The notes under the pieces are model-generated. The model was not told where the DNA came from, did no database searches, and saw only the letters and a list, made by a program, of their open reading frames with translations. The position numbers and the translations under genes are program-made. Shown here piece after piece: positions 6,376 through 13,998 of a stretch of DNA of 18,140 nt (positions within the stretch are counted from its first letter, which is position 1; the number at the start of each line of letters is the position of its first letter). Origin of the DNA: an uncultured Blautia sp. (GTDB lineage Bacteria > Bacillota > Clostridia > Lachnospirales > Lachnospiraceae). Location of the stretch: positions 1-18,140 of the forward strand of contig CAKRTP010000031.1 of NCBI GenBank assembly GCA_934402155.1, read 5' to 3'.

Positions 6376-8792
6376 TAACTTCTCAACTCGATTCCAAGAG
6401 CTGTAAGACCATTCAGGATCTTCTTCATTACTGCTGTAATCTCAGCCTCTTCCAGTGTTTTTTCATGATCACGGAATACAACAGAATATGCCATGGATTT
6501 GTATCCCTGTCTGATCTGTGCTCCTTCATAAACATCAAAGAGCTGATAAGATTCAAGGATCTTTCCGCCTCTCTGCTCCAGAACATCCTCGATCTGCCCT
6601 GCAAGAACCTGTTTCGGAACAACCATACTCAGGTCACGGGTAACTGCCGGATATTTTGCGATTCCGGTAAATTTGTGATTAAATCCGCAGAATTCAAGAA
6701 TATCAAGAATGTCGATGACTGCAACATAGGTTCTCTCACCGATTCCGTAATTGTCTGCAACGATCGGATGTACTTCACCGAGATAACCAACTACTTTGCC
6801 TTCGTAGATGATGTTGGCCTGTCTGCCCGGATGCAGATACGGCTTATTGCTGTCCGGTGTATAGTGGACTTTTTTCTTCATTCCGGACTTCTCAAAGAAT
6901 TCCTCGATCACGCCCTTCATATCAAAGAAATCACCTGCTCCGTACATACCAAGAGTAAAGTGAACTCTCTCATCCGGAAGTTCTGTCAGCGGCAGTGACT
7001 TCGGCAGATAAACTTTACCAATCTCATACAGACGAACACTTTTATTTCTTCTGTTATAGTTTGTTGACAGTGAAGAAAGCATACCATGCAGAGTTGTGGT
7101 ACGCATGATGCTGTAGTCTTCACCAAGCGGATTGTTGATGGTGATCACTTTGCAAAGATCACTGTCCTGAGGAATACGAAGTTTGTCGAATACCTTCGGG
7201 CTTTCAAAAGAATATGTCATTCCCTCTGAGAAACCGCAGTATTCTGCAATATCTCTTGCCACATTTTCGATACGGAGTTTGAATGGCAGCTTACCTGTGG
7301 TAGCTTCTCCTGTCGGAAGAGTGGTAGGAATTTTGTCATATCCGAAAAATCTTGCAACTTCCTCTGCAACATCTGCCATGCAGTGGATATCCTGACGGAA
7401 AGTAGGTGCCACGATCTCATTTGTCTGTGGATCCAGTGTCAGTTCAACTTTTGCAAGATATGCAAGCATTTCTTCTCTTGTAAGCTTTGTACCGAGAAGT
7501 GCATTGATTCTCTCCGCTTCAAACGGCACTCTGGAAGGCTCTCTTGTCTCATTGCAGACATCCACACATCCGCCTACAACTTCACCTGCACCCAGTTCTT
7601 CCATAAGCTGGCATGCACGGTCGATCGCTGCTTTTGCATTGTTCGGATCAAGACCCTTCTCAAACTTGCCGGAAGCATCTGTACGAAGTCCGATTCTCTT
7701 GGATGAAAGACGGATATTGGTTCCGTTGAAGCATGCGGCCTCAAACAGTACAGTATGCACCTCATCTGTGATCATGGAGTTTTCTCCTCCCATGATTCCG
7801 GCAATGCCGACTGCTTTCTTTTTATCACAGATCATCAGAACCTGATCATCCATTTCACGTTCCTGACCATCCAGAGTCACAAATTTCTCTCCCTGTGCAG
7901 CACGACGTACCACGATCTCATTTCCCTCGATCATATCCAGATCGTATGCATGCATCGGCTGACCATATTCTTCCATGACATAGTTTGTGATATCAACCAG
8001 ATTGTTGATCGGACGGATTCCATTGGAAGCCAGACATCTCTGCATCCATTTCGGAGATGGTCCGATCTTGATATTTTTGACTACACGTGCTGTATATCTC
8101 GGACAAAGATCCGGGTCTTCTACAGTAACTTTGATATAGTCAGATGCTTTTTCGTCGTTTCCTGTTTCTTTTACAACAGGAGGAATGAATTTTTTGTCAA
8201 AAGTAGCTGCTGCTTCTCTTGCAATTCCAAGTACGCCATAGCAGTCTACACGGTTAGATGTGATCTCATATTCAAAAACAACATCATCAAGCCCAAGCTC
8301 TTTGATAGCACTTGCGCCTACAACTGCATCTTCCGGGAAAATATAGATTCCATATTCCGGTGCTTCCGGATACATTTCTCTTGTGCTTCCCAGTTCTTCG
8401 ATAGAGCACATCATACCACAGGATTCAATTCCTCTGAGTTTTCCTTTTTTGATCTTGATTCCGCCAGGAGTCATTTTTCCGTCATGACCGCCGGCAACAC
8501 GGCCTCCGTCCAGAACTACCGGTACCTTATCGCCTTCTTTGACATTCGGGGCACCTGTTACGATCTGAACGCTTTCTGTTCCGATGTTTACCTGACAGAT
8601 AATAAGTTTGTCTGCATCAGGGTGTTTTTCTATTTTGTCAATCTGACCGATCACGATCTTGTCGAGATCTGCGTCCAGTTTTTCGAAGCCTTCCACTTTT
8701 GTTCCTGACAGTGTCATGGCATCTGTGTATTCCTGGGCTGTTACATCCAGATCCGGCACATACATTTTAATCCAGGACATTGATGTATTCAT
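6375..8792 (-). CDS. pheT: Phenylalanine--tRNA ligase, beta subunit
   Basis: 805 aa, the large subunit of the alpha2-beta2 PheRS that charges tRNA-Phe. Domains in order: N-terminal segment (MNTSMSWIKMYVPDLDVTAQEYTDAM), EMAP-type tRNA-binding domain at about 40-155 (KIVIGQIDKIEKHPDADKL, IVTGAPNV), the B3/B4 editing region at about 210-390, the B5 domain at about 400-470, a catalytic-like core at about 480-690 (TLPTGEATTGKLP, TINNPLGEDYSIMRTTTLHGML), and a C-terminal anticodon-binding FDX-ACB domain (KYPAVTRDLSMVVP to the end). The length is normal for the family. An AGGTGG site lies about 9 bases before ATG. It is downstream of pheS across a 158-base gap filled with palindromic repeats. The phosphatase gene overlaps its end. 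Confidence 0.98.
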   Translation of the reverse strand: MNTSMSWIKMYVPDLDVTAQEYTDAMTLSGTKVEGFEKLDADLDKIVIGQIDKIEKHPDADKLIICQVNIGTESVQIVTGAPNVKEGDKVPVVLDGGRVAGGHDGKMTPGGIKIKKGKLRGIESCGMMCSIEELGSTREMYPEAPEYGIYIFPEDAVVGASAIKELGLDDVVFEYEITSNRVDCYGVLGIAREAAATFDKKFIPPVVKETGNDEKASDYIKVTVEDPDLCPRYTARVVKNIKIGPSPKWMQRCLASNGIRPINNLVDITNYVMEEYGQPMHAYDLDMIEGNEIVVRRAAQGEKFVTLDGQEREMDDQVLMICDKKKAVGIAGIMGGENSMITDEVHTVLFEAACFNGTNIRLSSKRIGLRTDASGKFEKGLDPNNAKAAIDRACQLMEELGAGEVVGGCVDVCNETREPSRVPFEAERINALLGTKLTREEMLAYLAKVELTLDPQTNEIVAPTFRQDIHCMADVAEEVARFFGYDKIPTTLPTGEATTGKLPFKLRIENVARDIAEYCGFSEGMTYSFESPKVFDKLRIPQDSDLCKVITINNPLGEDYSIMRTTTLHGMLSSLSTNYNRRNKSVRLYEIGKVYLPKSLPLTELPDERVHFTLGMYGAGDFFDMKGVIEEFFEKSGMKKKVHYTPDSNKPYLHPGRQANIIYEGKVVGYLGEVHPIVADNYGIGERTYVAVIDILDILEFCGFNHKFTGIAKYPAVTRDLSMVVPKQVLAGQIEDVLEQRGGKILESYQLFDVYEGAQIRQGYKSMAYSVVFRDHEKTLEEAEITAVMKKILNGLTALGIELRS

Positions 8793-8830
8793 GTTTTATA
8801 TCCACCTTTCGATTTTTTTATAATAGACTC

Positions 8831-8952
8831 TGAAATCCAGCCGCTGGCGCGTCTGCCGATCCACCTGCGGTGGCTCTCAAAGATTTCATCGTTAAACTTG
8901 CACAGAAAGTAAATACTCGCTCCGCTCGTGCTTCCTTTCTGCTGTGCAAGTT
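8831..8952. repeat. Palindrome-rich intergenic element between pheS and pheT
   Basis: Two nested palindromic units fill most of the gap. Unit 1 is bounded by TGAAATC (8831-8837) and GATTTCA (8882-8888) and contains the hairpin CCACC-TGC-GGTGG (8861-8873). Unit 2 has 11-bp arms AACTTGCACAG (8895-8905) and CTGTGCAAGTT (8942-8952), with a second complementary pair CAGAAAG/CTTTCTG inside. Its right arm runs into the pheS stop codon (8951-8953). There is no U-tract, so it is not an obvious terminator. It resembles a REP/BIME-like dispersed element, but copy number elsewhere in the genome cannot be seen. Confidence 0.6.
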
Positions 8953-9976
8953 AAAACTGTTTTAAGAATCTTACGTCGTTTTCGTAGAGCAGTCTCATGT
9001 CATCGATCTCATATTTCAGAAGTGCGATACGCTCAAGACCTACACCGAACGCAAATCCTGTATATTCATCCGGATCGATGCCGCACATTCTCAGTACGTT
9101 TGGATGTACTGTTCCGCATCCAAGGATCTCAATCCATCCGGAACCTTTACAGAAACGGCATCCTTTGCCGCCGCACTTGAAGCAGGAAACATCTACCTCT
9201 GCGCTCGGCTCTGTGAACGGGAAGTGATGTGGTCTGAATTTTGTCTTTGTCTCCGGTCCGAACAGTTCCTGAGCAAATTCCTGAAGAGTTCCCTTAAGAT
9301 CTGCGAATGTGATATTCTTATCAATGACCAGACCCTCAATCTGATGGAAGGATGGAGAATGTGTTGCATCCACCTCATCAGAACGGAACACACGTCCCGG
9401 TGCGATCATACGGATCGGCAGTTTTCCTTCTTCCATGGTACGCGCCTGTACCGGTGAAGTCTGGGAACGGAGGAGGATAGAATCATTGATAAAGAAAGTA
9501 TCCTGCTCATCTCTTGCCGGATGGTCTTCCGGAATATTCAGTTTGGTGAAGTTATAGTCTGCATATTCCACTTCCGGACCTTCTACAACTTCATATCCCA
9601 TTCCAATAAAGATACGCTCAACTTCTTCCAGCGCGATGCTGTTCGGATGACGATGGCCGATCTTTGCTTTCTTTGCCGGAAGGGTAACGTCGATCACTTC
9701 TGCTTTCATTTTTTCTTCACGAAGTGCCTCTTCCAGTTTCTTTCTTGTTGCCTCCAGATGCTCCTCGATCCTGGCTCTTGTTTCATTGACCATCTGTCCT
9801 ACTTTCGGGCGGTCTTCCGGAGCAACATCCTTCATACTCTTTAAGATTGCTGTCAGTTCACCTTTTTTGCCAAGATATGCAACTTTTACTTCATTCAGTT
9901 TCTCCGGACCATCAGATTCCTCGATCCGTTTTCTGGCTGCTTCTGCCAGTTCCTGAAGTTTTTCCTTCATGTCCAT
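8951..9976 (-). CDS. pheS: Phenylalanine--tRNA ligase, alpha subunit
   Basis: 341 aa class II synthetase subunit, catalytic partner of PheT. An N-terminal coiled coil (about 1-95) precedes the catalytic domain. Motif 2 surroundings appear as SPSFHQIEGLVIDKNITF. A Cys-rich insertion (CFKCGGKGCRFCKGSGWIEILGCG) is typical of this branch. Motif 3 is GFAFGVGLERIALLKY close to the C-terminus, and the protein ends in the usual DVRFLKQF. AGGAG lies 9 bases before the ATG at 9974-9976. A second in-frame ATG two codons later is less well spaced. A T-box leader sits directly upstream, so charging of tRNA-Phe should control it. Confidence 0.98.
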   Translation of the reverse strand: MDMKEKLQELAEAARKRIEESDGPEKLNEVKVAYLGKKGELTAILKSMKDVAPEDRPKVGQMVNETRARIEEHLEATRKKLEEALREEKMKAEVIDVTLPAKKAKIGHRHPNSIALEEVERIFIGMGYEVVEGPEVEYADYNFTKLNIPEDHPARDEQDTFFINDSILLRSQTSPVQARTMEEGKLPIRMIAPGRVFRSDEVDATHSPSFHQIEGLVIDKNITFADLKGTLQEFAQELFGPETKTKFRPHHFPFTEPSAEVDVSCFKCGGKGCRFCKGSGWIEILGCGTVHPNVLRMCGIDPDEYTGFAFGVGLERIALLKYEIDDMRLLYENDVRFLKQF

Positions 9977-10012
9977 GTTTTAGATCTCCTTTTTGCTTAT
10001 TGTAAAAGAACA

Positions 10013-10030
10013 AAGCGGACAAATCCGCTT
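10013..10030 (-). terminator. Second hairpin between the T-box terminator and pheS
   Basis: AAGCGGA (10013-10019) and TCCGCTT (10024-10030) form a perfect 7-bp stem with a 4-base loop. On the minus strand it is followed by TGTTCTTTTAC, a broken U-rich run. It could be a weak second attenuator or simply a leader hairpin. Confidence 0.4.
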
Positions 10031-10057
10031 CAGACTCCCTGGTTTGCGGTCACGCAC

Positions 10058-10094
10058 AAAAAAAGACCCCATCCCTGCCAAAAGGGACGGAGTC
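10058..10094 (-). terminator. T-box regulated intrinsic terminator
   Basis: The 11-bp stem (10084-10094 with 10065-10075, two G-U pairs in the RNA, 8-base loop) is followed on the minus strand by seven T (10058-10064). It sits immediately after the T-box sequence, as required for antitermination. Confidence 0.92.
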
Positions 10095-10275
10095 ATTATC
10101 CGCGGTACCACCCTGTTTCCTGCATACGCAGGCACTTGAGTTATGCTTAACGCGCATCAACGTCATCTCCTACTGAAAATTTCAGAAATGAAGCTCCGGC
10201 GGGAAAATGAGAAACTGTCTGAACTTAAGGGAGCTTACAGCCGATGACACCCTCTCTCTGCAAGAAAACAATTTC
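10058..10275 (-). promoter_or_regulatory. T-box leader of pheST
   Basis: The minus strand carries the diagnostic T-box sequence AGGGTGGTACCGCGG (complement at 10100-10114), which pairs with the acceptor end of uncharged tRNA. Upstream is a Stem I region with AGAGAG (about 10253-10259), a base helix GTCATC/GATGAC (10243-10248 with 10162-10167) and a helix AAGCTCC/GGAGCTT. A UUC triplet, the Phe codon, occurs on the 3' side of Stem I (10175-10177), but I cannot prove it is the specifier. Downstream is the terminator that the antiterminator competes with. The gene context (pheS) makes tRNA-Phe the expected ligand. The 5' end is approximate and I see no convincing promoter. Confidence 0.93.
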
Positions 10276-10300
10276 CTGAAACGCCTTCAAAGCTTTTGAC

Positions 10301-11206
10301 TTATCTTTCCTTACTATGCCACATAGAAAAAAATCTGTCAAGATTTTTTTTGAGCATCTGCCACAGAGAAAGCTGTGCCTGGCGGAACTGATTCTCAAAG
10401 TAGGCATTGATCTCCGCACCATAGAGCAGTAGGTTCATGCAGCAGTACAACCACAACATGACCATGATAAGAGCTGACAGGCTTCCGTACATGTTACTGA
10501 AATTTGGGAAGAATGTAAAATACAGCGAAAAGAAATAGGAAAACAGTGACCAGGCAACTGCTATGATAAATGCTCCCGGAACCTGGCTTTTGATTGTGGC
10601 CTTCCTGTTTGGAAGATAACGGTACAGTACCAGAAATACAAGAAACAGTACCACAAACACCAGAAAAGTCTTGGCACTTAAAATCCGCCTGAGTACCCGG
10701 CTCAGAAACGGTGCATGGATCACAAGCACTGAATAGATTCTGTTTCCCATAACCAGAAGCAGAAGGCTTATAATGATCGCGATCACAAACAGAAACATAT
10801 ACAGCATGGAATATAATCTGTTGGTCAGCCAGTTTCGAGTTTCTTTGACATGATAAATGACATTCAGCCCTGCGATCAGAGACTGCATGCCTTTGCCGGA
10901 TGACCACAGCGCAAAAAGAGCTGAGATGGGCACAACAGCCGCACTCTTGGTAAATACCTCTGCGATGATCTTGAGTACAAAATCCTGAAGATTGTTTGGA
11001 ACAAAACTGATGATCACCTGTCTGAGCATACGGTAAGTCAGCGGAGTATACTGTATCAGTGCAGTAAGAACCAGCACAAAAGGAATAAACGACATGATCA
11101 GAAAGTATGCCGCCTGTGCAGCGTAGGCACCGATATGATCATTCTTGGTTCTGTAAACAAAACCAAGAATCAGCTGTATCGTGCTTCTGGCTTTCTTCTT
11201 TTTCAT
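10301..11206 (-). CDS. YihY/BrkB family membrane protein (UPF0761)
   Basis: 301 aa integral membrane protein. The N-terminus is basic (MKKKKARSTIQLILGFVYRTKNDHIGAYAAQAAYFLIMSFIPFVL), and the AAQAAYFLIMSFIPFVL stretch is the family hallmark. About six hydrophobic segments follow, including ALFALWSSGKGMQSLIAGLNVIY, MLYMFLFVIAIIISLLLLVMG, TFLVFVVLFLVFLVLYRYLPN, GAFIIAVAWSLFSYFFSLYF and GSLSALIMVMLWLYCCMNLLLYGAEINAYFE. The family was once called RNase BN by mistake, and its true function is not settled. AGGAG lies before ATG. It has its own promoter (11264-11292) with a leader of about 50 bases, and the pheS T-box region begins shortly after its stop. Confidence 0.92.
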   Translation of the reverse strand: MKKKKARSTIQLILGFVYRTKNDHIGAYAAQAAYFLIMSFIPFVLVLTALIQYTPLTYRMLRQVIISFVPNNLQDFVLKIIAEVFTKSAAVVPISALFALWSSGKGMQSLIAGLNVIYHVKETRNWLTNRLYSMLYMFLFVIAIIISLLLLVMGNRIYSVLVIHAPFLSRVLRRILSAKTFLVFVVLFLVFLVLYRYLPNRKATIKSQVPGAFIIAVAWSLFSYFFSLYFTFFPNFSNMYGSLSALIMVMLWLYCCMNLLLYGAEINAYFENQFRQAQLSLWQMLKKNLDRFFSMWHSKER

Positions 11207-11233
11207 TTTTTTCTCCTGATAACAATTGATTTA

Positions 11234-11251
11234 TGCAGCCATTCTGCTGCA
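11234..11251 (-). other. Small hairpin in the YihY-type gene leader
   Basis: TGCAGC (11234-11239) and GCTGCA (11246-11251) form a 6-bp stem with a 6-base loop inside the predicted 5' untranslated region. It has no U-tract. Role unknown. Confidence 0.3.
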
Positions 11252-11263
11252 GCCTTACTTCTG

Positions 11264-11292
11264 ATTGTATCATATCGTATACAATGTGACAA
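11264..11292 (-). promoter_or_regulatory. Sigma-A type promoter of the YihY-type gene
   Basis: On the minus strand, TTGTCA (11287-11292) and TACAAT (11264-11269) are separated by exactly 17 bases. Each hexamer is one mismatch from consensus. The site lies between the spoIID stop and the downstream start. Confidence 0.75.
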
Positions 11293-11300
11293 GTTTTCGT

Positions 11301-12599
11301 TCACTTTCCCTGAATATCACCGAATTCTATCTCCCTGAAAAAATACTCCAGGATTTCCTCGTAAGTGTATCCTTCTTTTGCCATCTCATTTGCTGCACTC
11401 TGACTCATTCCCACACCATGCCCATAGCCTCCGCCTTTCAGCAGGATCTCCTTCGCATCCTGACCCGATATCTCAAAATATGCACTTGGCAGCAATGCTC
11501 CTCCCTTTGTTGTGCTGCCGTCCTTTTCTGTAATAAGACATCCTTCTGGTGAGAGGAATTTTCTTATTTCATACTCTCCACTCAGTGTTTCTGTTCCGGA
11601 CTCTGTTGTGACCGAAAGTTCCGTCACTGCTCCACTCTGACTTTTTCTGAGAACAGAAATACCCTTCAGTTCCCCTGTCAGACTCAAAAGAGTGTGTGCT
11701 TTCTGACGGATTGCTGTCCGGGGAATTTTTACTTCCCAGGCACTCCAGGGTTCTTCAGAATCAAATTCGCAGGAGACACTTTTCAGCCAGGCAGAAGCTT
11801 TGCTGACACCCCATATCTCATCCGTACTGGTCACTCCGGCTGATGTGGAAAAATAATAGGCTTCTATCGGCTGTCCATTCTGGCACAGAATCCTGCCCTT
11901 TGTCTCCTCCACCGCTCTCGTTGTAGATTTCTGAGGTGCCACATTCTGATAAACCTGATAGTTCACGCTGTCGTCTACATCTGCACCATATTCCAAAAGC
12001 CTGCTGCCCTGCATCTGTTTAAAGGCATACGTTCTGGCGCAGACTGCCTGGGCTTTGAGTGCTTCCATCTCATATGATGAGGGCATTTCACTTGGAACAA
12101 CTGCCTTGAGATATTCCTCCAGCGGAAGAATATTAATAAGCAGCAGCCCGTCTTTCTGCGGATGGATCTCTATCCTTCCACGATATGCCGGTGTCCCTCC
12201 CTGTCTTTGGATCGATGGAACCAAAATGCCTTCTCCCTGATCTGATATGGATACGATCTCATCTTTACGTCTCAGTTCTTCTGCATCATAGAAGGTCTCT
12301 TTCCCATTCAGGATCACCGTTACAGAATCATGAAAGATGTTTTGAAAATCCGAATCTGTAAGTGCCACACGGATCTCTGTTTCCTCTCTCTCAGAGGTAT
12401 CTTTCTGCAGTTTTTTCTGTGCCTGTTTTCTGATATCTGTATTCTGCCTCATCTGCCTGACAAGCTCATTACTTCTTTTTTGAAGTACGGCTTTTTTTAC
12501 TTCGGACTGCCGGGCCATTGCACAGTCACCTAAGATCAGCCAGCCAAGAAGTATCGCAAGTAAAAACTGGTATTCATAAAAAAATCTGGTTTTCCTCAT
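11301..12599 (-). CDS. spoIID: SpoIID/LytB domain protein (sporulation peptidoglycan lytic enzyme)
   Basis: 432 aa. SpoIID is a membrane-anchored lytic transglycosylase that trims peptidoglycan during forespore engulfment. One hydrophobic N-terminal segment (about 11-28) is followed by a charged linker. The SpoIID domain carries NILPLEEYLKAVVPSEMPSSY with the catalytic-position Glu171, ALKAQAVCARTYAF, YYFSTSAGVTSTDEIWG (248-264) and near the end GGGYGHGVGMSQSAANEMAKEGYTYEEIL. Family members in Clostridia are often paralogous, so it may be a SpoIID-like protein rather than the strict orthologue. The start is awkward: no strong ribosome binding site, and the ATG (12597-12599) lies inside the 3' arm of the galM terminator. 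The next in-frame Met (28) would delete the membrane anchor, so I keep this start. Confidence 0.9.
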   Translation of the reverse strand: MRKTRFFYEYQFLLAILLGWLILGDCAMARQSEVKKAVLQKRSNELVRQMRQNTDIRKQAQKKLQKDTSEREETEIRVALTDSDFQNIFHDSVTVILNGKETFYDAEELRRKDEIVSISDQGEGILVPSIQRQGGTPAYRGRIEIHPQKDGLLLINILPLEEYLKAVVPSEMPSSYEMEALKAQAVCARTYAFKQMQGSRLLEYGADVDDSVNYQVYQNVAPQKSTTRAVEETKGRILCQNGQPIEAYYFSTSAGVTSTDEIWGVSKASAWLKSVSCEFDSEEPWSAWEVKIPRTAIRQKAHTLLSLTGELKGISVLRKSQSGAVTELSVTTESGTETLSGEYEIRKFLSPEGCLITEKDGSTTKGGALLPSAYFEISGQDAKEILLKGGGYGHGVGMSQSAANEMAKEGYTYEEILEYFFREIEFGDIQGK

Positions 12600-12623
12600 A
12601 TCTCAGTATATGAAGAAAACCAG
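12578..12623 (-). terminator. galM terminator overlapping the spoIID start codon
   Basis: The minus-strand RNA can form a 16-bp stem (12608-12623 with 12586-12601) with one G-U pair and a 6-base loop, followed by A and seven T (12578-12584). It is a strong intrinsic terminator for galM. Its 3' arm and U-tract are also the first codons of spoIID (MRKTRFF). Confidence 0.88.
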
Positions 12624-12644
12624 AAATCATAGCTGATATCAGAA

Positions 12645-13697
12645 TTATTTTCTTATAGAAAATCTGTAGACCGTTTCGGAATAATATCTCTCTCCTGCTT
12701 CCAGGATCGGAGAATGGAAATTTTCTACATTAACTGCATTTGGTTCTACCTGCGTCTCCAGACAGAAGGCTTCCCGTTTGTTATAAACATGGCCGTTTTT
12801 ACCGTGCTCATCCTCCACAAAGTTCGCAGCATAAAACTGTACGCACGGACAGTCAGAAAGAACATCCATCTGGATGCCGGATTTCTCTGACCACGCAGAT
12901 GCGATTTCACGGATGCTTGCCTTGTTGTATCCATCCGTTACATAGTTGTGGTCAAAACCACCTGTGAATCTGAGCTGTTCAAAATCTGCCTCAATATCTC
13001 TGCCGATCTGCTTTGCCCTGCGGAAATCCATCGGTGTACCCTCAACAGAAGCATTCTCGCCAACCGGGATAGAATCATTCCGAACAGGAGTATATTCCTG
13101 TGCATGAATCGTGAGATACTGATCAAGAACCGTTCCGCTTCCCTCTCCGTTCAGATTGAAGTAGGAATGGTTTGTCATATTGGCAACTGTTGGCTTGTCA
13201 CTCACGCCCGAGTATACAATGCGAACTGCATTCTCCTCTGTCAGTTCATAAGTAACAGAAACTTCGAATTCTCCTGGAAATCCATTCTCTCCATCAGGGC
13301 TGATCCTTGATAAGATAACTGCATTCTGATTTTCCTTCACAGATGCGTTCCACATTTTCTTCTCAAATCCGTTCGGACCGCTGTGAAGATTGTTTTTGCC
13401 CTCATTCGGCGTCAGTTTCACTTCCCGGCCATCAATCTTAAATTCAGAATCCGCAATACGGTTTCCGCTCCTTCCGATGCAGGCTCCGAAAAAGCATCCG
13501 TTTACAAGATAGCTGTCCAGATCATCATAACCAAGAACCACGTCTGTCAGCTTCCCATCCTTGTCCGGTACACAGACCTTCACCAGGATTGCACCATACT
13601 GTAAAACTTCTATGTATGCTCCTGACTTATTCTCGATGTGATAAAGATGTGCTTCCTCACCTGTAGGTAATTTTCCAAAAATTCTCTCCGTTATCAT
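12645..13697 (-). CDS. galM: Aldose 1-epimerase (galactose mutarotase)
   Basis: 350 aa cytosolic enzyme interconverting alpha and beta anomers of galactose and other aldoses, the entry step to the Leloir pathway. Conserved features are GYDDLDSYLVNGCFFGACIGRSGNRI (56-81), NNLHSG with His105, NMTNHSYFNLNG with catalytic-acid His177, and FCLETQ with base Glu314. GGFDHNYV (246-253) is also typical. Length is normal for the family. GGAGG lies 9 bases before ATG. No other sugar genes are adjacent, so it appears to be a stand-alone housekeeping copy. The 6S-like RNA gene is upstream on the same strand and a strong terminator follows. Confidence 0.96.
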   Translation of the reverse strand: MITERIFGKLPTGEEAHLYHIENKSGAYIEVLQYGAILVKVCVPDKDGKLTDVVLGYDDLDSYLVNGCFFGACIGRSGNRIADSEFKIDGREVKLTPNEGKNNLHSGPNGFEKKMWNASVKENQNAVILSRISPDGENGFPGEFEVSVTYELTEENAVRIVYSGVSDKPTVANMTNHSYFNLNGEGSGTVLDQYLTIHAQEYTPVRNDSIPVGENASVEGTPMDFRRAKQIGRDIEADFEQLRFTGGFDHNYVTDGYNKASIREIASAWSEKSGIQMDVLSDCPCVQFYAANFVEDEHGKNGHVYNKREAFCLETQVEPNAVNVENFHSPILEAGERYYSETVYRFSIRK

Positions 13698-13732
13698 GTC
13701 ACGTTTCCTCCCATGTCTGAGTAAATTTATGT

Positions 13733-13768
13733 AAAAATCTGCCAGGTCTGTATCTCCTGAAGCAGATT
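13733..13768 (-). terminator. Second hairpin with U-tract in the galM upstream region
   Basis: AATCTGC (13736-13742) and GCAGATT (13762-13768) pair over 7 bp, extended by CAGG/CCTG (13743-13746 and 13756-13759) with a two-base bulge. On the minus strand it is followed by a short T run (13733-13737). It lies directly after the terminator of the upstream RNA gene, so it is a back-up terminator or a galM attenuator. Confidence 0.5.
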
Positions 13769-13769
13769 C

Positions 13770-13795
13770 AAAAAAAGAGCCATATACAATGGCTC
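13770..13795 (-). terminator. Intrinsic terminator of the 6S-like RNA
   Basis: A perfect 7-bp stem (GAGCCAT 13777-13783, ATGGCTC 13789-13795) with a 5-base loop is followed on the minus strand by seven T (13770-13776). Confidence 0.88.
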
Positions 13796-13797
13796 AT

Positions 13798-13992
13798 TTC
13801 TTTCTTATGATGTCCCGGAATGCCGTTCCCTTCCATTTGACGCCTAGCTTTCGCCAGGTTGGGTGTCCTCAACTGATGATCTGCCTACCACAACGAGAGG
13901 CCTGACATCACAGCAGCGATGTTGGATTCCCTATTAATCAATGTAGGTTCAAATAAAAAAAGGGGCATCGCACATTCCAGGATTTCTTTCTG
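13798..13992 (-). ncRNA. ssrS: Structured non-coding RNA, probable 6S RNA
   Basis: This is a gene-length stretch without an ORF, between its own promoter and terminator on the minus strand, about 190 nt. Its ends pair in an 11-bp closing stem (13972-13982 with 13813-13823). The two arms read CCTGGAATGTGCG and ACGGCATTCCGGGA, which resemble the 6S closing stem as I recall it (E. coli CTGAGATGTTCG and GCGGCATCTCGGAG). 6S RNA binds sigma-A RNA polymerase and acts as a promoter mimic. The interior can form GCGATG/CATCGC with CCCCT/AGGGA, and small hairpins including CCTGGC-GAAA-GCTAGG. That is more branched than a classic 6S rod. Another conserved RNA such as the raiA motif is an alternative. That it is a structured RNA gene is much surer than its name. 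Confidence 0.65.
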
Positions 13993-13998
13993 TAATTT

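Noticed and set aside
7755..8708. Long plus-strand open frame of 317 codons opposite pheT
   Set aside because: It lies wholly antisense to a clear pheT frame, has Cys/Phe/His-rich composition typical of an antisense shadow, and shows no known motif.
8831..8952. Terminator between pheS and pheT
   Set aside because: The hairpins are not followed by a U-tract on the minus strand, and ending transcription here would starve PheT. A palindromic repeat fits better.
13798..13992. T-box or riboswitch controlling galM
   Set aside because: No T-box core sequence is present, and the end-pairing stem with an independent promoter and terminator looks like a free-standing RNA rather than a leader.
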